DNA of 64,000 nucleotides, from contig CM054182.1 in assembly GCA_028829895.1 (NCBI GenBank), forward strand, positions 87,283,546 to 87,347,545, written 5' to 3'. The notes under the pieces are model-generated. The model had not been told where the DNA came from. It was given only the letters and a program-made list of their open reading frames with translations, and did not search any database. Below are positions 63,301-64,000 of this stretch, piece by piece. Position numbers and translations under genes: made by a program. Positions within the stretch are counted from its first letter, which is position 1. Each line of letters starts with the position of its first letter. The stretch is from Sinotaia quadrata (taxonomy: Eukaryota > Mollusca > Gastropoda > Architaenioglossa > Viviparidae).

Positions 63301-63686
63301 TCACCAAGATACTTTTGTAAAACACTATCGCCAATAAGGTACTTTTGAGCGAAAGAGCAAATATTTGTTATATTTGATTTCTGAAGAACTGATTCTTCGG
63401 TAAAATATTTCCTTAATTTTGGTCTTTTTATACATAGTTTGTTTGAAAACGTGAACAGAGATGAACAGAGGAAGGAAAGTGTTTCGTTTACGTCGTCTTC
63501 AAAGCATGGAAAAAATATAGAATCTATTTCTTCATACAATGACTTGGGTGGAAAAGTACAGTTGTGGGTCATCCAAATTTTTACTTGTTCGTTTAAAGGA
63601 TCTGAATCAGAGTATACAAATACGAACAGAGCAACGCTTGCCAATAATAACTCGTTGAGTCTCAGAAACGTTATTTTTAATGCCAT
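47656..63686 (-). CDS. TGOLN2: Trans-Golgi network membrane protein-like (TGOLN2/TGN38 family), six exons, +1 frameshift
   Basis: This type I membrane protein is expected to cycle between the trans-Golgi network and the cell surface. The exons are 63173-63686, 57244-57552, 52540-52731, 50156-50421, 48407-48608 and 47656-47802, joined with phases 1-1-1-0-0 and giving about 542 residues once the frameshift is discounted. Order: signal peptide (1-26); eight-cysteine lumenal domain (about 27-171); Ser/Thr/Asn-rich stalk (172-339); acidic repeats of the DDSTQKENTD type (340-427); one transmembrane helix starting SSSSHFMAYFVTA (about 471-490); HNKQK-IIAFFLEG; and a basic tail with YSKL and a C-terminal MPSLETAASAKNFIY. 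The HF-x-AY-x-VTA...HNK-x-K-IIAF-x-LEG core is characteristic of TGOLN2, while the MPSL ending resembles KCT2 (C5orf15). The cysteine domain is not in the vertebrate proteins I know. The transmembrane exon carries one extra base, so the plain reading frame ends at codon 490. Confidence 0.85.
48308..48390. repeat. (TC)n(AC)n microsatellite
   Basis: About 20 CT repeats run directly into about 17 AC repeats, 17 bases from the exon 5 donor of the TGOLN2-like gene. Confidence 0.95.
48407..48608 (-). CDS. TGOLN2: TGOLN2-like exon 5 (transmembrane), frameshifted
   Basis: The exon is 202 bases, one more than a multiple of three, although phases on both sides are 0. It starts DQNTENRLVSED and reads to HFMAYFVTALVLCIAGCHLS, then TAA (48417-48419). 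Shifting by one base after VTA gives a helix followed by VIYHNKQK, which joins exon 6 exactly as in TGOLN2. The donor is AAG|GTGATT. Confidence 0.85.
48609..50155. other. Intron 5 of the TGOLN2-like gene
   Basis: Apart from a direct repeat at 49216-49590, nothing coding is seen. The segment 48720-49560 is less AT-rich and may be old repeat DNA. Confidence 0.5.
49216..49590. repeat. Direct repeat of about 40 bases, about 330 bases apart
   Basis: gctaaatgatgcttgaattt then tcact[tc]gca occurs at about 49216 and about 49550. The intervening segment could be an insertion or part of a local duplication. Confidence 0.65.
50156..50421 (-). CDS. TGOLN2: TGOLN2-like exon 4 (acidic repeat region)
   Basis: The exon is 266 bases, residues 339-427. 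It is rich in Asp, Glu, Lys and Asn. It contains the tandem motif DDSTQKENTD twice and a diverged third version (DDSYNKSKN), echoing the lumenal repeats of vertebrate TGOLN2. ATCAG acceptor, GAG|GTGAGA donor. Confidence 0.85.
50422..52539. other. Intron 4 of the TGOLN2-like gene
   Basis: A loose repeat of tctattgcttac and tcattca words lies at about 50660-50830. The rest shows nothing recognisable. Confidence 0.5.
52540..52731 (-). CDS. TGOLN2: TGOLN2-like exon 3 (stalk)
   Basis: The exon is 192 bases, residues 275-339. It reads ENHRPEKEIKTTVSILPATD, then a Thr/Ser-rich run to NHSEENINEQDGSDI, a likely O-glycosylated stalk. GTTGCAG acceptor, G|GTAATA donor. Confidence 0.8.
53906..55441 (+). 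mobile_element. Decayed pogo/Tigger-like DNA transposon
   Basis: The left end reads CAGTGGAACCCACTTGTCTC and the right end, reverse-complemented, CAGTCAAACCCTGATATGTT. Both sit inside TA, as in Tc1-mariner/pogo elements, and the right end continues with a CCAAAAAGTGTCGAGATTACC-like stretch typical of Tigger ends. The interior is partly duplicated: 53976-54046 matches 54691-54768, 54277-54314 matches 54951-54985, and 54528-54640 matches 54999-55115. The segment 54330-54520 resembles 6290-6500, where a transposase-like start is visible. No intact transposase remains. Confidence 0.65.
55750..56073 (+). pseudogene. Unidentified coding-like fragment, frameshifted
   Basis: One frame reads MRRYLAHYMTHIRGNHEESE and on to FEKIWKKRN before a stop. 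An overlapping frame continues with KFKLHFHQALKDVEKFVKSN then LRAAMTPDLLEAIFVKNQFN. The composition is balanced, unlike translated intron. It may be a broken transposon gene or retrocopy. I cannot name it. Confidence 0.3.
57244..57552 (-). CDS. TGOLN2: TGOLN2-like exon 2 (stalk)
   Basis: The exon is 309 bases, residues 172-275. It starts NPGEKMQSPPPVMKGELKLN and is rich in Ser, Thr, Pro and Asn with several NxT/NxS sites (NAS, NTT, NFT, NIS). It ends KKPSDTY plus one base. TTAGCAG acceptor, G|GTAAAT donor; both phases fit exons 1 and 3. Confidence 0.85.
57553..60618. other. Intron 1 of the TGOLN2-like gene, part outside the duplicated block
   Basis: A short match to the 20142 repeat (tatccctatttctagactt) lies at about 58215-58255. 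tgtcagagttggagt words at 56186 and 58306 show another small shared repeat. Otherwise featureless. Confidence 0.5.
60619..61390 (+). mobile_element. piggyBac transposase remnant, C-terminal part (copy B)
   Basis: It is the duplicate of the remnant at 1-770, with the same YN-x-HMNGVDIHDQ block and Cys-rich tail and the same stops. The lesions therefore predate the duplication. Confidence 0.7.
62160..62790 (-). repeat. Dispersed CA-rich repeat family, copy 1 duplicate
   Basis: It is the block B counterpart of 1540-2170. Confidence 0.5.
63173..63686 (-). CDS. TGOLN2: TGOLN2-like exon 1 (signal peptide and eight-cysteine domain)
   Basis: 171 codons plus one base. Signal peptide 1-26, then cysteines at residues 43, 61, 74, 85, 110, 137, 141 and 153. 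Sequons are at 42 (NCT), 67 (NET), 105 (NIT) and 133 (NMT). The last base G joins exon 2 as codon GGT, giving LLTFK-G-NPGEK. The sequons at 67 and 133 are absent from copy A (VKET, TDMT). The lumenal domain is not recognised. Confidence 0.85.
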
Positions 63687-64000
63687 GATGTCGCTAAATC
63701 ACCACCATAGATATGTCTATAAATAGATCAGCAAAAGGCATTATGGATATAAGCGAAAAGGTGGGCCATTACAATTGTGTCATTTATTTATTTTTCAGTT
63801 ATCGGTTAAGCGCAATTCACGACAAACACTTTATTTATAATAACACATAAAAATGAAAGAAATTTCGTTATAATATTATTGTCTGTAGCGTAAAACGTAA
63901 AATTAAGACAAGACAAAACATCTAAATTCTTTTTGCATCCAGAGTAACCGGATGTTTGGATCTCTGAATACGACCATGCGCACGGGCACATAGTAACCAA
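63687..64000. promoter_or_regulatory. Upstream region of TGOLN2-like gene (copy B)
   Basis: It is the counterpart of 3067-3385, with the same ctataaatag word and both AGTAACC words. The expected DNAL4 start would lie about 95 bases beyond the window. Confidence 0.45.

Larger units (their letters stand above)
60619..64000. repeat. Segmental duplication, copy B
   Basis: It is in the same orientation as 1-3385 and runs to the window edge, so it probably continues into a second DNAL4 exon 1. The contents are the same as in copy A. Confidence 0.95.

Noticed and set aside
1..64000. CRISPR array, bacterial operon or phage system
   Set aside because: Introns, animal gene families and transposons show nuclear eukaryotic DNA. 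The tandem repeats have no unique spacers.
1..64000. tRNA, rRNA or snRNA genes
   Set aside because: I saw no convincing internal promoter boxes or cloverleaf-like segments by eye. A covariance search would be needed to be certain.

Overview
The window is AT-rich eukaryotic nuclear DNA. It holds animal genes with many short exons, GT-AG introns and abundant intronic minisatellites. The mix of genes and the frequent acatgtaca-type words suggest a mollusc or another lophotrochozoan, but that assignment is an inference.

Four recognisable genes are present. (1) A copy of the lysosomal heparan-alpha-glucosaminide N-acetyltransferase gene HGSNAT lies on the + strand (5213-31552). I reconstructed 17 coding exons whose phases all agree, giving about 624 codons. 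It has two tandem, mutually exclusive-looking versions of the exon that carries the active-site histidine, and an in-frame TGA at codon 298. (2) A trans-Golgi-network integral membrane protein-like gene (TGOLN2/TGN38/KCT2 family) lies on the - strand (47656-63686). It has six coding exons with matching phases, a rapidly changing eight-cysteine N-terminal exon, acidic repeats, one transmembrane segment and a cytoplasmic YSKL sorting motif. A +1 frameshift sits in the transmembrane exon. (3) The first exon of the axonemal dynein light chain DNAL4 is on the + strand at 3479-3547. (4) The first two exons of the peroxisomal 2,4-dienoyl-CoA reductase DECR2 are on the - strand at 4794-5068.

Layout: positions 1-3385 and 60619-64000 are near-identical, about 60.6 kb apart. 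Each carries a decayed piggyBac transposase, a dispersed repeat, the 5' end of the TGOLN2-like gene and its upstream region. Only 1.2 kb separates DNAL4 exon 1 from DECR2 exon 2, and both genes are truncated there. The simplest reading is that the window spans one full period of a tandem segmental duplication. Its junction would fuse DNAL4 intron 1 to DECR2 intron 2, and each unit would hold DECR2 (5' part), HGSNAT, the TGOLN2-like gene and DNAL4 exon 1. An unmerged second haplotype in the assembly is the main alternative. The two lesions fit a copy that is decaying, or base-level sequence errors.

Two gene pairs are head to head over short gaps (TGOLN2-like/DNAL4, 412 bp; DECR2/HGSNAT, 144 bp), implying shared bidirectional promoters. 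From 31.6 to 47.6 kb there is no clear gene, only minisatellites and one possible orphan exon. Decayed pogo/Tigger, hAT and piggyBac DNA transposons and several minor repeat families are scattered through the window.

The most interesting signals are these: the N-terminal exon of the TGOLN2-like gene differs about eight-fold more between the duplicate blocks than its own intron, with almost all changes altering the protein; two minisatellites have amplified real splice sites of HGSNAT (the exon 12 acceptor and the exon 15 donor); and the HGSNAT catalytic exon is duplicated.
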